This document shows, one piece after another, positions 35,096 through 46,159 of a stretch of 64,000 nucleotides of DNA. Each line of letters opens with the position of its first letter. Position 1 is the first letter of the stretch. The translations under genes and the position numbers were made by a program. Source of the DNA: Spiroplasma corruscae (GTDB lineage: Bacteria > Bacillota_I > Bacilli_A > Mycoplasmatales > Mycoplasmataceae); NCBI RefSeq assembly GCF_002237575.1, contig NZ_CP022535.1, forward strand, positions 1,054,001 through 1,118,000, given 5' to 3'. The notes below the pieces were generated by a model. It was not told the DNA's origin. It worked only from the letters and a program-made list of their open reading frames with translations, and did not search any database.

Positions 35096-35464
35096 CTATA
35101 ATACTTCTGGCGCAAGTGATGCGATTTTGTTAAATCCTGCATCCTTTACTTCTCTTGCGATTGGACCAAAAATACGTGTACCTCTTGGGTTTTTATCATC
35201 TTTTATTATAACTGCGGCATTTTCTGAGAACTTAATGTATGTACCATCACTTCTTCTCATACCCCTAACAGTTCTAACTATTACAGCTTTTACTACTTGA
35301 CCTTTTTTAACAGCACCACCTGGTGTTGCTGCTTTTACAGTTGCTACAACAATATCTCCAATATTTGTGAATTTTCTAACACTACCACCTAAATTACGTA
35401 TTACTAATATTTCTTTAGCTCCTGAGTTGTCTGCGACTTTTAATCTTGATTCATTTTGTATCAT
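35096..35464 (-). CDS. rplN: 50S ribosomal protein L14
   Basis: 122 residues, [20 protein letters not shown] and C-terminal [10 protein letters not shown], the standard L14 signature. Confidence 0.98.
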   Translation of the reverse strand: MIQNESRLKVADNSGAKEILVIRNLGGSVRKFTNIGDIVVATVKAATPGGAVKKGQVVKAVIVRTVRGMRRSDGTYIKFSENAAVIIKDDKNPRGTRIFGPIAREVKDAGFNKIASLAPEVL

Positions 35465-35478
35465 AATCTACCTCTTAA

Positions 35479-35736
35479 TTAAATAATTGCTTTTTCAACA
35501 ACTCTTACCAACCTAAAGTTTTTAGTTTTACTTAATGGTCTTGTTTCCATTATTTCAACTCTATCTCCTAGATGGGCTTGTTGATTTTCATCATGAGCTT
35601 TATATTTTTTTGAATACTTAACACGTTTTTTATATATAGGGTGGTTTTTATAAGTTTCAACTAGCACAGTAATAGTTTTGTTCATTTTATCCGAAACAAC
35701 TTTACCTACGTAAGTTTTTCTAATATTTCTTTCCAT
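35479..35736 (-). CDS. rpsQ: 30S ribosomal protein S17
   Basis: 85 residues with [19 protein letters not shown] and [22 protein letters not shown]-fold protein binding 16S rRNA. Confidence 0.98.
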   Translation of the reverse strand: MERNIRKTYVGKVVSDKMNKTITVLVETYKNHPIYKKRVKYSKKYKAHDENQQAHLGDRVEIMETRPLSKTKNFRLVRVVEKAII

Positions 35737-35738
35737 AA

Positions 35739-36692
35739 CTAGTTTTCTCCTTTTTTAGACGTTGTTTTTTTTGCAGTTGTTGGTTTATCTGCTGTAGTTT
35801 TAACTGTTTTTTTTGCAGCTAATTTTTTGTTAGCTTCTTCAATTTGTTTTTTTGCTTCTTGCGCGTTTGAACCAAATGTATAAGTTTTAGCATTTTTTGG
35901 TTTTGCTGAAAGTTTTAAATCAATACCTTCAACATTTTCCGCTTGTACAGTTCCAACTTTTATTGATTTTGTTTTAACATCTTTTAAAGCTGCTTTTCCT
36001 TTACCTGTACCCTTAGCTTCAGAAGTATCAATTTGATGTAATTCAATTTCTTCTTCTACAGTTTTTGTTTTAGCTGAAGCTTTACCAGTTTTTTTGGCCG
36101 CTTCTTTATTTAGAGCAACTTCAACATTTTCCGCTTTTACAGTAGTTTCTTTTTTAGCGGCAGGTTTTGATTCTGCTTTTACAGTAGTTTCTTTTTTAGC
36201 AGCTGGTTTTTTGGTAACTGGTTTTGATTCTGCTTTTACAGTAGTTTCTTTTTTAGCAGCTGGTTTTTTGGTAACTGGTTTTGATTCTGAATCGTCAACG
36301 GCTGCATTCATTGCAGCAAGTATTGCGTCCTCAGAAACTTGATTACTATTTTCATTTCCACTTTGTTCTTGCTGTAATTTTTCTAACATTTCACGTTGTT
36401 TTTTACGTACTTCTTTACCTGCTTTTTCAGCATTTTCAACAGCTTTTGTATAATCTGGTTTAATAACTATTTGATCAACTTTCTCACCGGATTTTCTTCT
36501 CTCAACTAATAGAAGTTCAATCCTTGCTATATCTTTTCTTAAAGCTTTAATTTTGTGAGTTTGTTCTAGACTACCAATTGCAGCTTGAAATTTAAGTGCA
36601 AATAATTCAGCACGACGATCTTCACCTAATTTAATTAAATCTTCAACTTTTTTTGTTCTTAATTCCATTACGAAATCTGTGCTTTTTGACAT
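35739..36692 (-). CDS. rpmC: 50S ribosomal protein L29 with very long C-terminal extension
   Basis: The first 70 residues are L29 ([52 protein letters not shown]). A typical L29 ends there at 60-70 residues, but here the frame continues to 317. The tail has a helical charged part (about 70-115), then repeats of [19 protein letters not shown] (about 135-190) encoded by a 57-bp DNA repeat, then further Lys/Ala/Thr-rich sequence to SKKGEN. No TGA interrupts it and the overlap with rplP (TAATG) and spacing to rpsQ (2 bases) show it is one gene. The tail would protrude near the polypeptide exit tunnel, where L29 sits. Extended L29 is known in Mollicutes but this one is unusually long. Confidence 0.93.
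   Translation of the reverse strand: MSKSTDFVMELRTKKVEDLIKLGEDRRAELFALKFQAAIGSLEQTHKIKALRKDIARIELLLVERRKSGEKVDQIVIKPDYTKAVENAEKAGKEVRKKQREMLEKLQQEQSGNENSNQVSEDAILAAMNAAVDDSESKPVTKKPAAKKETTVKAESKPVTKKPAAKKETTVKAESKPAAKKETTVKAENVEVALNKEAAKKTGKASAKTKTVEEEIELHQIDTSEAKGTGKGKAALKDVKTKSIKVGTVQAENVEGIDLKLSAKPKNAKTYTFGSNAQEAKKQIEEANKKLAAKKTVKTTADKPTTAKKTTSKKGEN
36133..36288 (-). repeat. 57-bp direct repeat inside the L29 tail
   Basis: Two near-perfect 57-bp units (36175-36231 and 36232-36288) and one 42-bp unit lacking 15 bases (36133-36174). All lengths are multiples of three, so copy-number change keeps the reading frame. Confidence 0.85.
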
Positions 36693-37105
36693 TATTCATC
36701 ACCTCTTTTTACAATTTTGCAAGTAACAGGAAGTTTATGCATAGCCAATCTTAATGCCTCACGCGCAACTTCTTCTGAAACACCCGCAACTTCAAACATA
36801 AATTGACCAGTCTTAACTATTGCTACTCACTCTTCTGGTGAACCTTTACCTGAACCCATACGTACTTCTAAAGGTTTTTTAGTTTTAGCCATATGTGGGA
36901 ATATTCTAATTCAAACTTTACCGAAACGTTTCATATAACGAGTCATAGCAATACGTGCTGACTCTATTTGTCTTGAAGTAATTCATGCTCCATCTAGTGA
37001 CATTAAACCATATTCTCCAAAGACAATAGTTTTTCCACCTTTTGCTTTACCTTCGTAACTAACTCTATGAGGTCTACGGTATTTAACTCTTTTAGGCATT
37101 AACAT
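36692..37105 (-). CDS. rplP: 50S ribosomal protein L16
   Basis: 137 residues, [20 protein letters not shown]. The ATG at 37105 matches the family start (Bacillus [11 protein letters not shown]). Several TGA-Trp codons keep it from being found under the standard code. Confidence 0.97.
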
Positions 37106-37111
37106 AACTTT

Positions 37112-37825
37112 TTAACCTCCCTTTGAAACTTTCTTAAATGTTCTATTTTCTTCGATAACTTTTGAATCTCTATTACTTTGCATTCCTTTACCAAGAATTT
37201 CTCCATGGTTAATTCAAACTTTTACACCAATTTGCCCATATGTAGTTCTTGCCTCATATAGTGCATAATCAATATCACTTCTTAAAGTTGATAATGGTAC
37301 AGAACCTTCAAGATAACCTTCAGTTCTTGCCATTTCCACCCCACCAAGTCTTCCTGAAACGGCAGTCTTGATTCCTTTTGCTCCCGCTTTTAGAGCTTTT
37401 CTAATTGCTAATTTTTGTACAGTCCTAAAACTTGCACGATTTGTTATTTGATCTCCAATAAATTGAGCAACAAGTCTTGCATCAATATCTGGATTTTTTA
37501 TTTCTATAACTTTTACTTTCACAACAGCTTTTTTGTCGTGAATTGTTTTTTTAACTACTAAAACAATATTTTCAACATTTTTACCTTCTTGACCTAAAAC
37601 AATTGCTGGGCGAGCTGAACGGATAACTAGAGTAATTTCTTTTTTTGTTCTTTCAATTTCAATCTTTGAAACTGCAGCGTTTTTTAATTTTTTAAGAACA
37701 GCACTTCTTATTTTGATGTCTTGGTGTAATCATTTAACATATTCTTTTTTTTCTGCATATCAACGATTATCTCAACTTCTAATAATTCCAATTCTTAAAA
37801 CATTAGGAGATACTTTTTGTCCCAT
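37112..37825 (-). CDS. rpsC: 30S ribosomal protein S3
   Basis: 237 residues, MGQKVSPNVLRIGIIRSWDN, with KH-domain segments VIRSARPAIVLGQEGKNVEN and the C-terminal SGRLGGVEMARTEGYLEG and TYGQIGVKVWINHGE. Four TGA-Trp codons, including the one in the final VWINHGEI motif. Confidence 0.97.
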
Positions 37826-37840
37826 ACTTCTAATTCCCTT

Positions 37841-38176
37841 CTAGTTCTCATCACTAACTACTATAGTTATGTGACTTGTTCTTTTTAAAATTTCATAAGC
37901 TCTACCGTGTGCTCTTGGTCTAAATCTTTTTAATGTTGGTCCTTCGTTAACAAATATTGTTTTAACAAATAACCTATCTGCTTCCATACCGTTATTATTA
38001 ACAGCATTTGCTACTGCAGAATTTAATAATTTTAATACTGGTTCTGATGATCTTTTATCTTGATTTTGAAGAATAGCGATTGCGTTTGCAATTTTTTTAT
38101 TTCTGATAGAGTCTGCTACTAGTCTAACTTTTCTTGGTGATATTCTAATCATCGTTAATTTTGCTTTTGCTTCCAT
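37841..38176 (-). CDS. rplV: 50S ribosomal protein L22
   Basis: 111 residues with [20 protein letters not shown] and the loop [21 protein letters not shown] lining the exit tunnel. Confidence 0.98.
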   Translation of the reverse strand: MEAKAKLTMIRISPRKVRLVADSIRNKKIANAIAILQNQDKRSSEPVLKLLNSAVANAVNNNGMEADRLFVKTIFVNEGPTLKRFRPRAHGRAYEILKRTSHITIVVSDEN

Positions 38177-38195
38177 GTTGAACTCCTCTTAATGA

Positions 38196-38465
38196 TTATT
38201 TTTTCTTTTTCTTGTCATCACCATGTCCACCAAACTTACGTGTTGGTGCAAATTCTCCTAATTTATGACCTACCATATCTTCTGTTACATAAACTGTGAT
38301 AAATTCTTTTCCGTTGTGAACGCTGAATGTGTGACCTACAAAACTTGGGAAAATAGTTGAACGACGTGATCAAGTTTTAATAGTTTCTTTTTTACCGGTC
38401 ATCACTTCTACTTTTTTTAATAAGTAACTATCAGCGAATGGACCTTTTTTTAATGATCTAGACAT
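38196..38465 (-). CDS. rpsS: 30S ribosomal protein S19
   Basis: 89 residues, [20 protein letters not shown], with [17 protein letters not shown] and [17 protein letters not shown]. The Trp is TGA. Confidence 0.97.
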
Positions 38466-38478
38466 ATACTATTCCCTC

Positions 38479-39321
38479 CTATTTGCTTTCTTTACGTCTT
38501 CTAATTATTAATTTTGTTGACGCTTTTTTACTATCACGTGTTTTTACACCCAATGCTTTTTTACCTCAAGGAGTTAAAGGAGCTTTTCTACCAATTGGCG
38601 CTTTACCTTCCCCTCCCCCATGTGGGTGATCATTTGGGTTCATAACAGAACCACGTACTGTTGGTCTAATTCCTCTTCAACGGTTTCTTCCAGCTTTACC
38701 TCAGTTAACTAAGTTATATTCTTCATTTCCTACTTCACCAATTGTGGCGAAACATTCAGCTAACACTTTTCTAACTTCACCTGAACCTAGTTTTAATGTT
38801 ACGTATTTTCCGTTTTCATCTTTACCAAGTATTTGAACTTTACTTCCAGCACTTCTTGCAATTTGTCCACCTTTACCAGGTTTTAATTCAACGTTATGAA
38901 CCAATGTTCCTTCAGGTATATTTTTAAGTGGAGCTGCATTACCTAACTTTATATCTGCATTAATTGATGAAATAATTTCTTGTCCTACTTTCATCCCTTT
39001 AGCATATAATACATATCTTTTTTCACCATCAATGTAACTAACAAGACAAATGAATGTGTTTCTGTTAGGATCATATTCAATTGTCTTAATTTTTCCTACA
39101 ATATCAAGTTTGTTTCTTTTAAAATCAATTATACGATACTTTCTTTTGTGCCCTCCACCTTTATGGCGAGTAGTAATGTGACCCTGGTTATTTCTTCCTG
39201 CCTTTTCATTAAGTTTTGAAAGTAATGAACTTTCAGGCTTTGAAGTTGTAAGGATACTATAATCTAAGCTTGTCATATTTCTACGACCGTTAGTCGTTGG
39301 CTTATACTTTTTGATTGGCAT
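38479..39321 (-). CDS. rplB: 50S ribosomal protein L2
   Basis: 280 residues, [20 protein letters not shown], with [20 protein letters not shown] and the peptidyl-transferase segment [16 protein letters not shown]. Three TGA-Trp codons in the C-terminal third. Confidence 0.98.
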
Positions 39322-39366
39322 AATTATCCTCCTTTTATCGCCGAATCTTTAATAAAATAACTTCTA

Positions 39367-39651
39367 TTATTCTTCGTTTAATATATCTAATTTTTCTCCA
39401 TCTTTTAAAACAATTATTGCTTTTTTATATGAAGCAGTCTTACCAGCATATTTACCCATTCTTTTATCTTTTCCATCATAATTCATGGTTCTTACTGTTT
39501 CAACTTTAACATTGAATATTTCTTCAAATGTTTTTTTAATTTGAGTTTTGTTTGCTCTTTTATCAACTACAAATGTATATGAGTTATTTGAATGACCAAT
39601 GTATGTTTTTTCTGTTAACAAAGGTTTTTTAATTACTTCTGTTAAGTGCAT
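39367..39651 (-). CDS. rplW: 50S ribosomal protein L23
   Basis: 94 residues, [20 protein letters not shown] with [23 protein letters not shown] overlaps the rplD stop by one base. Docking site near the exit tunnel beside L29. Confidence 0.98.
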   Translation of the reverse strand: MHLTEVIKKPLLTEKTYIGHSNNSYTFVVDKRANKTQIKKTFEEIFNVKVETVRTMNYDGKDKRMGKYAGKTASYKKAIIVLKDGEKLDILNEE

Positions 39652-40277
39652 TATGCATACACCTCCTCAATTTTGTTTACAGCTTCTTCTGTAACCAACA
39701 ACTTAGTTGCATTTAATAAATCAAACAAGTTCATTTTTTGAAAATCTAATGTTTTTACGCCTTGTAGGTTCCCAGCAGATCTAACAACTACATCTTCGTG
39801 TTCTCTTGTAACAATTAATGTTTTTTCGTTCACTGCTTTTAAATTTGTCATTACTTCTATCATTCCTTTAGTTGAAGGTTTCTCGAAGCTAAATTTATCT
39901 AGAATAATTAAGTTATTTTCTTTTGCTTTAATACTTAGAGCACTTTTAATAGCTAATCTTCTAATTTTTTTATTAACTGCTTTTTTATAGTTAACATTTG
40001 GTGATGGACCAAATACTATTCCCCCACCTCTTCATTGAGGTGCTCTAATTGAACCTTGACGGGCACGTCCTGTACCTTTTTGTCTTCAAGGTTTTCTTCC
40101 TCCACCACTTACTTCTGCTCTTGTTTTAGTTTTTTTAGTACCTTGTCTTAATGCTGCTTGTTGTGAGATCAATGTGTCATATAAGGCTTGATTGTGAGGT
40201 TCAATAGCTCAAACACTATCATTTAAGTTAATGTCTTTTACTGAAGCACCTTTAATATCTAATACTTTTGCTTTCAT
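39651..40277 (-). CDS. rplD: 50S ribosomal protein L4
   Basis: 208 residues, [20 protein letters not shown], with the central [20 protein letters not shown]-type loop and [23 protein letters not shown] encodes Trp in the loop, so only the C-terminal part is visible under the standard code. Confidence 0.96.
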
Positions 40278-40294
40278 AATAACTTACTCCTTTA

Positions 40295-40996
40295 TTAGGC
40301 AATAACTTCGTCAGCTTCTTTTTTTGGTGAACTATTAGATGATTGTCTATTTAGTAACACTGAAGCCTCTGCTGCTTTTTTACCTTTTGCATTTTCTCTT
40401 ATCACAACAAAACTTTTTCTTGGCCCTGGTACTGAACCTTTAACTAAAACAACATTTTTATCTGTATCAATTTTTATTATTTCTAAATTTTGGATTGTAA
40501 CTTGCTCGTGTCCTAAATGTCCAGCCATTTTTTTAGATTTGAATATTCTATTAATAATAGCTCCCATAGACCCAATCCCACGGTGATAACCTGATCCGTG
40601 TCCCATTGGTCCTCTTGCATAGTTATGTCTTTTGATAGCACCCGCAAATCCTTTACCTTTAGATATACCTGTAACGTCCACAAACTGACCTGAAGTAAAT
40701 AAATCTTCTATCTTTACTTGTGAACCAATTTCATATCCGTCCATATCTCGAATTTCTTTAACGAAGCGCTTAGGTTCTGAGTTAATTTTTTTAAATTGAC
40801 CCATGTCTGGTTTGTTTAATAAGTTAGCTCTCTTTTTAACACATGCTAGCTTAAGTGCTTTATACCCATCTTTTTCGACTGTTTTAGCTTGTAAAACAAC
40901 ATTTGGTTCTACTTCAATAACAGTTACAGGGATTAACTTACCACTTTCGCTAAAAATTTGTGTCATTTCTAACTTACGTCCTAAGATTCCTTTCAT
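40295..40996 (-). CDS. rplC: 50S ribosomal protein L3
   Basis: 233 residues, [20 protein letters not shown], with [20 protein letters not shown] and [20 protein letters not shown]. The last 30 residues are a small low-complexity tail. Confidence 0.98.
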   Translation of the reverse strand: MKGILGRKLEMTQIFSESGKLIPVTVIEVEPNVVLQAKTVEKDGYKALKLACVKKRANLLNKPDMGQFKKINSEPKRFVKEIRDMDGYEIGSQVKIEDLFTSGQFVDVTGISKGKGFAGAIKRHNYARGPMGHGSGYHRGIGSMGAIINRIFKSKKMAGHLGHEQVTIQNLEIIKIDTDKNVVLVKGSVPGPRKSFVVIRENAKGKKAAEASVLLNRQSSNSSPKKEADEVIA

Positions 40997-41041
40997 GTTG
41001 ATATTTCCTCCTGAATTTTTATCATGTATACCTTGTTATGC

Positions 41042-41350
41042 CTATAGTTTTATTTCTATATTTACACCTGTTGGTAATTGCACTCTTGTTAATGAGTCCA
41101 TAGTTTTTGGTGTAGGTTCAACAATTTCTAGTATTCTTTTATGTGTTCTCATTTCAAATTGTTCTCTACTATCTTTGTATTTGTGAGTAGCTCTTAAAAT
41201 TGTAATGATTTGTTTTTCTGTTGGTAAAGGTATTGGACCACGAACTTGTGCTCCAGTTGATTCTGCAACCTCAATAATTTTTGCAATTGATTGATCAATA
41301 ATTGCGTGATCATACCCTTTTAACTTAATTTTAATTTTCTGTTGGGCCAT
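41042..41350 (-). CDS. rpsJ: 30S ribosomal protein S10
   Basis: 102 residues, [20 protein letters not shown], with [21 protein letters not shown]. The ATG at 41350 has an AGGAGG ribosome binding site; upstream in-frame codons are not part of S10. First gene of the S10-spc-alpha cluster. Confidence 0.98.
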   Translation of the reverse strand: MAQQKIKIKLKGYDHAIIDQSIAKIIEVAESTGAQVRGPIPLPTEKQIITILRATHKYKDSREQFEMRTHKRILEIVEPTPKTMDSLTRVQLPTGVNIEIKL

Positions 41351-41423
41351 TTTTCCTCCTAAGTATCTAACAACTTTTCTCAGTGTGTTGTCTATTTTGA
41401 ACACAAAATATACATGCTTTTTG

Positions 41424-41452
41424 ATTATTACATATTAAATGTACCAATTCAA
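41424..41452 (-). promoter_or_regulatory. Promoter of the S10-spc-alpha operon
   Basis: TTGAAT (-35), a 17-base spacer and TGTAATAAT (extended -10) on the minus strand, about 75 bases before rpsJ. It lies between the terminator of the upstream permease gene and rpsJ. It is the best -35/-10 pair in the window. Confidence 0.6.
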
Positions 41453-41491
41453 GTATTTTATACAAAAAAATAAGTTTTTGAGCTTGAAAAT

Positions 41492-41516
41492 AAAAAACCT
41501 TCTATTATAAGAAGGT
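41492..41516 (-). terminator. Terminator after the FtsX-type permease
   Basis: 7-bp stem ACCTTCT / AGAAGGT, 6-base loop, then TTTTTT on the minus strand; 17 bases after the permease stop codon. Confidence 0.8.
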
Positions 41517-41533
41517 CTCTCTAAAATAAGTTT

Positions 41534-44500
41534 TTAATTAGCTGCCCCAGTTAACGAAGCTAATTTAACTCTAAATAATGATTTAATAATAATCAAGTAT
41601 GCAGTTGAAAAAATTGCGACTGAGACAAAGAATATAGATACATAAACATATCATTCAATCATTAATGGTATTGCTATTTCAAGTGATAGTAACATTTTAG
41701 GGACTAATCCAAGTAATAGACCCATAGTTGTACCTATAGCTAATAATGAGAAGATGAACGTTAGAGGCAAGAATATTCAAATAATAATTGAATTTATTTC
41801 TTTTATAGAATAACCTTGAACCCTCATATAATTCATGAAGCTTTTGTACTTACCGACAAATAAATCTGTAATTACATAGATAATTATTATTCCCACTATC
41901 ATAGAAATGGTAATAAATACAACAGATATGCTTGCAACCGAGGTAATAAGATTTGATGTTGCTAATTTTTTGAGAGAAATATAGTCAGTGAATCCAATGG
42001 CATCACTCATATATTTATTAGCATTATTGGTTGTATTATTTCAGTTTTTAAATTTAACTATTGCTCTATCGTACTTATCAGTAGGTTCTGGATTAGAGCT
42101 CATTTTTGCATTACTTCAGATATTTACACTCTTATTATCATTAAATTTAACAGATGAGTCATATTTTCTAAATCCTATAATTTTATTCAATTTAACTTGG
42201 TCCATATATATTTTTGGACTATCGTAAACTTTTTCTACCTTTACAATATTACCTTGAAATGACTTTTGTACTAAGTTGGTTTTGAATAATCCTTTTTCAA
42301 GAGCAATGTTTCATCAACTATTAGTTCCTGAAATAAGATCCGAGATGTTTATGTCTTGTGGTTTACCATTCTCATAATGTCTAATATCAAAAGGATTAAA
42401 TTTAAACTCACCAGATGATGGTTTTAATTCATTACCTGAGACTTCTTTATAATCATTATTTGTATCATTTAATAAGGTTTGATTTAGTATACTTACATCT
42501 TTTATTTTTAGTGATATTTTATTAATATCTTTATACTGTTTATATTCACCATTTTCAAGATAATATAACGTATTTGTAGGCTTATTCGAGTCTTCTACAG
42601 GGTAAGAGGCAAAATGACCTAAATCCAATTCATTTACATCTATGTCTTCACCGTCATATTGTCACACAAAGTTATTATCATCTGCAACTTCATTATTATT
42701 ATTAACATAACCAAGGTTTTGGACATCGAACTTAAGATTAATTTTATCTCCTACGTTATAACCTTTAAGTTTCAATGTTTCATTGATTGATACATTAATA
42801 TCATCGTTATTTGTGTATAAAACACTTCTATCAGTTAGATTAATATTTTTTACTTTGGTATACTCGTTTAATCCATATATTTTCAAATCATTGTGTTTTT
42901 CATCGGTTGCTTTAATATTTGTATATATCTCATCTTCATTTTGATTATACGAAATAATATTAAAGTTAAAACTAAAGTTTAAAAATGAGTTTACATCATT
43001 TTCTCAACGTTGTTTTATTGTTGTTGGAATGATGTTATTTGTCATTGATTTTACACATTCATCATATTCAGCACCTTCAATTGGTGGTTGATTAAATAAT
43101 GAAGGCAATATACTACAAGCAATATTTTTAATTTGCGTACTTGGTCCTTTGTTATTTTTACTTACCTGTAATGAAGTGTCAATTATTTGTTTCATGTTCC
43201 CAGTGGATAATAAATAACCGTTTAGACCAAGAGCCTTATATTTAATAATGCTCTCAAAAAAGTTACTGTAGTCACTTGCATTTTTGCTTCATCCTTCGTT
43301 ACTAAATAAATTTAAATACTTTCCATCTGTATTTTTCATATATGAAGAAAATAATGAGTTTTCATTGTTGAATTTGGCATTGTCACCATTAGTTTCACGC
43401 CAGTTATACTTAGTAAATGGATTATTTGTAACAATATCAGTATATGAATAATCATTATTGTAATTAATTGCATTATAGTACTCTTTCGACATTGTTGATA
43501 AAGCATTAGGAATAGAAGCGGAGATGGTTAAAATCATCGTACTTACAAATATTACAAATGAAAATATAATGAGGTCTTTTAATGATAGTGCAATTAATGA
43601 TCCTCTAATTTTATTAGTAAATTTAGTAAACGATAACTTGTTAAAGAACTTAGTAAGTGATAAATTAGGTTTATTACCTTTACTTGGTTGCATTAAGATA
43701 AGTGGATTTTTCTTAACAGTTCTATAAGAAATAAATCATATTAAGAATATAGCTAAAATTGCAAATATTAATCATTCTACTAATAAAAACTTTCAATCAA
43801 TAATAGTAACTATAGGAATGTTAAAATATATTCCAAATATATTTAGTAAAGGTTTTTCTAAGGCAATACTTAACCCTCATCCAATAGGAACCATTATTAT
43901 TATTGGTAAGCTTAAATATAAAATAAAGTTGATAATAATTTTTGTTTTTCTAACACCTAAAGCTTTAAGATTTCCTATTTGACCTCTTTGTGAAGTTAAA
44001 AACTTTTTAGTTAAATTATAAGTAATAAATAAAATTACTGATAATAAAATGACACAGAATATAAACGAGATTAATAGAAATACTTTTGATGCTTGTCCAA
44101 AGAATCCACTTCTCATATTAAATACTTTTGTATCTTTGAATGCTTTTGGGTTCAATCTAGTTAATAAGCTATAATCATAATCTGAATTTAAACCACTATT
44201 TGTAGAAGAGAAGTTGTTGATTTGTTGTGATACTTCTTTAAGATTAATAACATTATCAGCAGCATATAATCTAAATAAATTAATATCATATTCCATTGAT
44301 TTATTATCACCATTATGTTTTAAATATGCTTTTGAAACGTCTTGAAATTTATTATTACTAATTTTGCTATCTTCATCAGATTCTGATGAGTTAAAAAAAT
44401 CTTTGAATAATTGAGTATTTATATAAAAAATCGCGTCATTAACTTGGTTTGCTAAAATATCTTCATCATAAATTGTTGGATATATATTTAATGCATCTAC

Positions 44501-45988
44501 TCCGACAGCATCTAATTTTAATTTTGATTGTGCAGCAGAATCCTCACCAGCGTTAAACGATCCTTGTGGAATAACACTATATTCCTTACCAAGTTGTAAA
44601 CTATTGTTTTTATAATAACCATAGGTAGTCATAAAAGATCTTTTAGTAAAATAACTTTCTGACTTATCATTACCTTCATAAACTGTATATAAATTATCAT
44701 TATTAAATTTATAACCGTGTTGTTTAGTATTATCATCAGTATAATCTGTAAATGCAGATATAAATCTATATTTACCTTTTGAATCTCACATAACAACTTC
44801 ATTGGTATAAGTAATATTAAAATTAGTTAGATCTGATAGGATATCATAATACGAATTAAATAAATCTTTAGCTCTTAGGAAAGTATTTTTGTCTAAGAAA
44901 TATTGGGTTGGACTATTACCAGTTTTAAATAAAGCCTCAGATTCATAATTTTTTAATAAATAACTACCATAATTTTTAATATTATTAGAATCTCATAATT
45001 TATTAGAAATTGAATTATAATTATTATTTATCGAAGTAGATTCATCATCGATAATAAAATATTTATAAACACCTTCAGAACTTTTATATAAATTTCCTAT
45101 TCTGCCTTTATATCCATTTTTTTTAAAATCTTCAATAGAATTATAACCTTGTTCACTACTATTATTAGAATAATTAACAAATTGATTTACTTTATCTGCT
45201 AATTTTTCATCATTTAAGTTATCTTTAATTATATTGTTAAGTAAGAAATTTTTTATTGAAGCTGTGAAAGAGGAATTATTCAAATAAAACATGTAGTTAT
45301 AAATGTCTAAAGCAGCTTTTTTTTGACTTGCATTCAACACTTCATCTTTAAAATCATTATTTTTTTTATATACTTGTCCAATCATTGAACTTTGAAATGC
45401 TTTTGATTTTTCATTAAATCTATAAAATCTACCAAATGCCTTTGATTTTACTATATCAATTTTTTTATCTTCTGTATAGTTAAAGACAGACTCACTTGAT
45501 AATGGGGTATAACTATAAGTTTTAACATTATCATCTTTTTTATATCCTTCTGTATCACCAAAACCAAAGTTTAGTAATAGATTATCACTAGAATCATCTT
45601 GAAAATAATAAATATAAGAGCTATAACTTGATTTTCCATCTTTATTAACAGTACCACTAAAATTGAAGCTTAATAATACTGAGTCTTCTCCTCCAATAGT
45701 TATTGTTGGAAAGCTTATTTTATCATAAGATACATAATCATTGCTAAATGCAAATAAGGGAGAAATTGTTTGAGTGTCGTTTGAACTATATGAACTTGAT
45801 GTATATTTATAACTATAATCATAACCTTGGAAATTCTTAGATACATTATTATTTGTACGAACCAAGTTTGAAGAAACAACTCCAAAGGCAGATGTAAAAA
45901 TTACACCAATACTTATTAAAGTTAGATAAATTATAAACTGTAGTCAATCTTTAAACAGTTGCTTTATACCATTTTTAAATAAAAGCAT
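41534..45988 (-). CDS. Giant FtsX-domain ABC transporter permease
   Basis: In code 4 a single 1484-residue frame runs through more than ten TGA codons. The N-terminus has one membrane helix (DWLQFIIYLTLISIGVIFTS, about residues 12-32) followed by a large predicted extracellular domain rich in Ser, Tyr, Asn and Asp. Two FtsX/MacB-like membrane blocks follow: about 615-740 (FLLISFIFCVILLSVILFIT; RGQIGNLKALGVRKTKI, the typical cytoplasmic loop) and the C-terminal 200 residues (VQGYSIKEINSIIIWIFLPL; then helices to SLTGAAN). A further segment near 780-830 precedes a second extracellular domain. The ATG at 45988 follows AAGGAAG. No ATPase gene is adjacent, so its partner must be elsewhere. Substrate unknown; such permeases commonly act in lipoprotein or peptide export or cell-surface remodelling. 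Confidence 0.85.
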
Positions 45989-46030
45989 AGGCACTTCCTT
46001 TTTCTTAATATACATTTTTAATGCAATACA

Positions 46031-46036
46031 ATTATA
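46031..46036 (-). promoter_or_regulatory. -10 element of the permease gene
   Basis: TATAAT on the minus strand 43 bases before the permease ATG, downstream of the alaS terminator. Confidence 0.45.
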
Positions 46037-46129
46037 ATTAATATGAGAAGAAAAATCTACATATTAAAACAAATATATAGTATTATTTTTAATTAAAAAT
46101 AGATTTAAAACAAAAGTTTTTTTATAAAT

Positions 46130-46159
46130 ATTAATAAAAAATACAACCTTAGTTGTATT
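46130..46159 (-). terminator. Terminator after alaS
   Basis: 8-bp stem AATACAAC / GTTGTATT with a CTTA loop, overlapping the alaS stop codon, then a TTTTTATTAAT tract on the minus strand. Confidence 0.85.

Noticed and set aside
36133-36288. Tandem repeat as a replication or regulatory iteron
   Set aside because: Unit lengths are multiples of three and lie wholly within the L29 reading frame.
36094-36342. Plus-strand reading frame with [12 protein letters not shown] repeats
   Set aside because: It is the antisense shadow of the L29 tail repeat; no ribosome binding site or family match.
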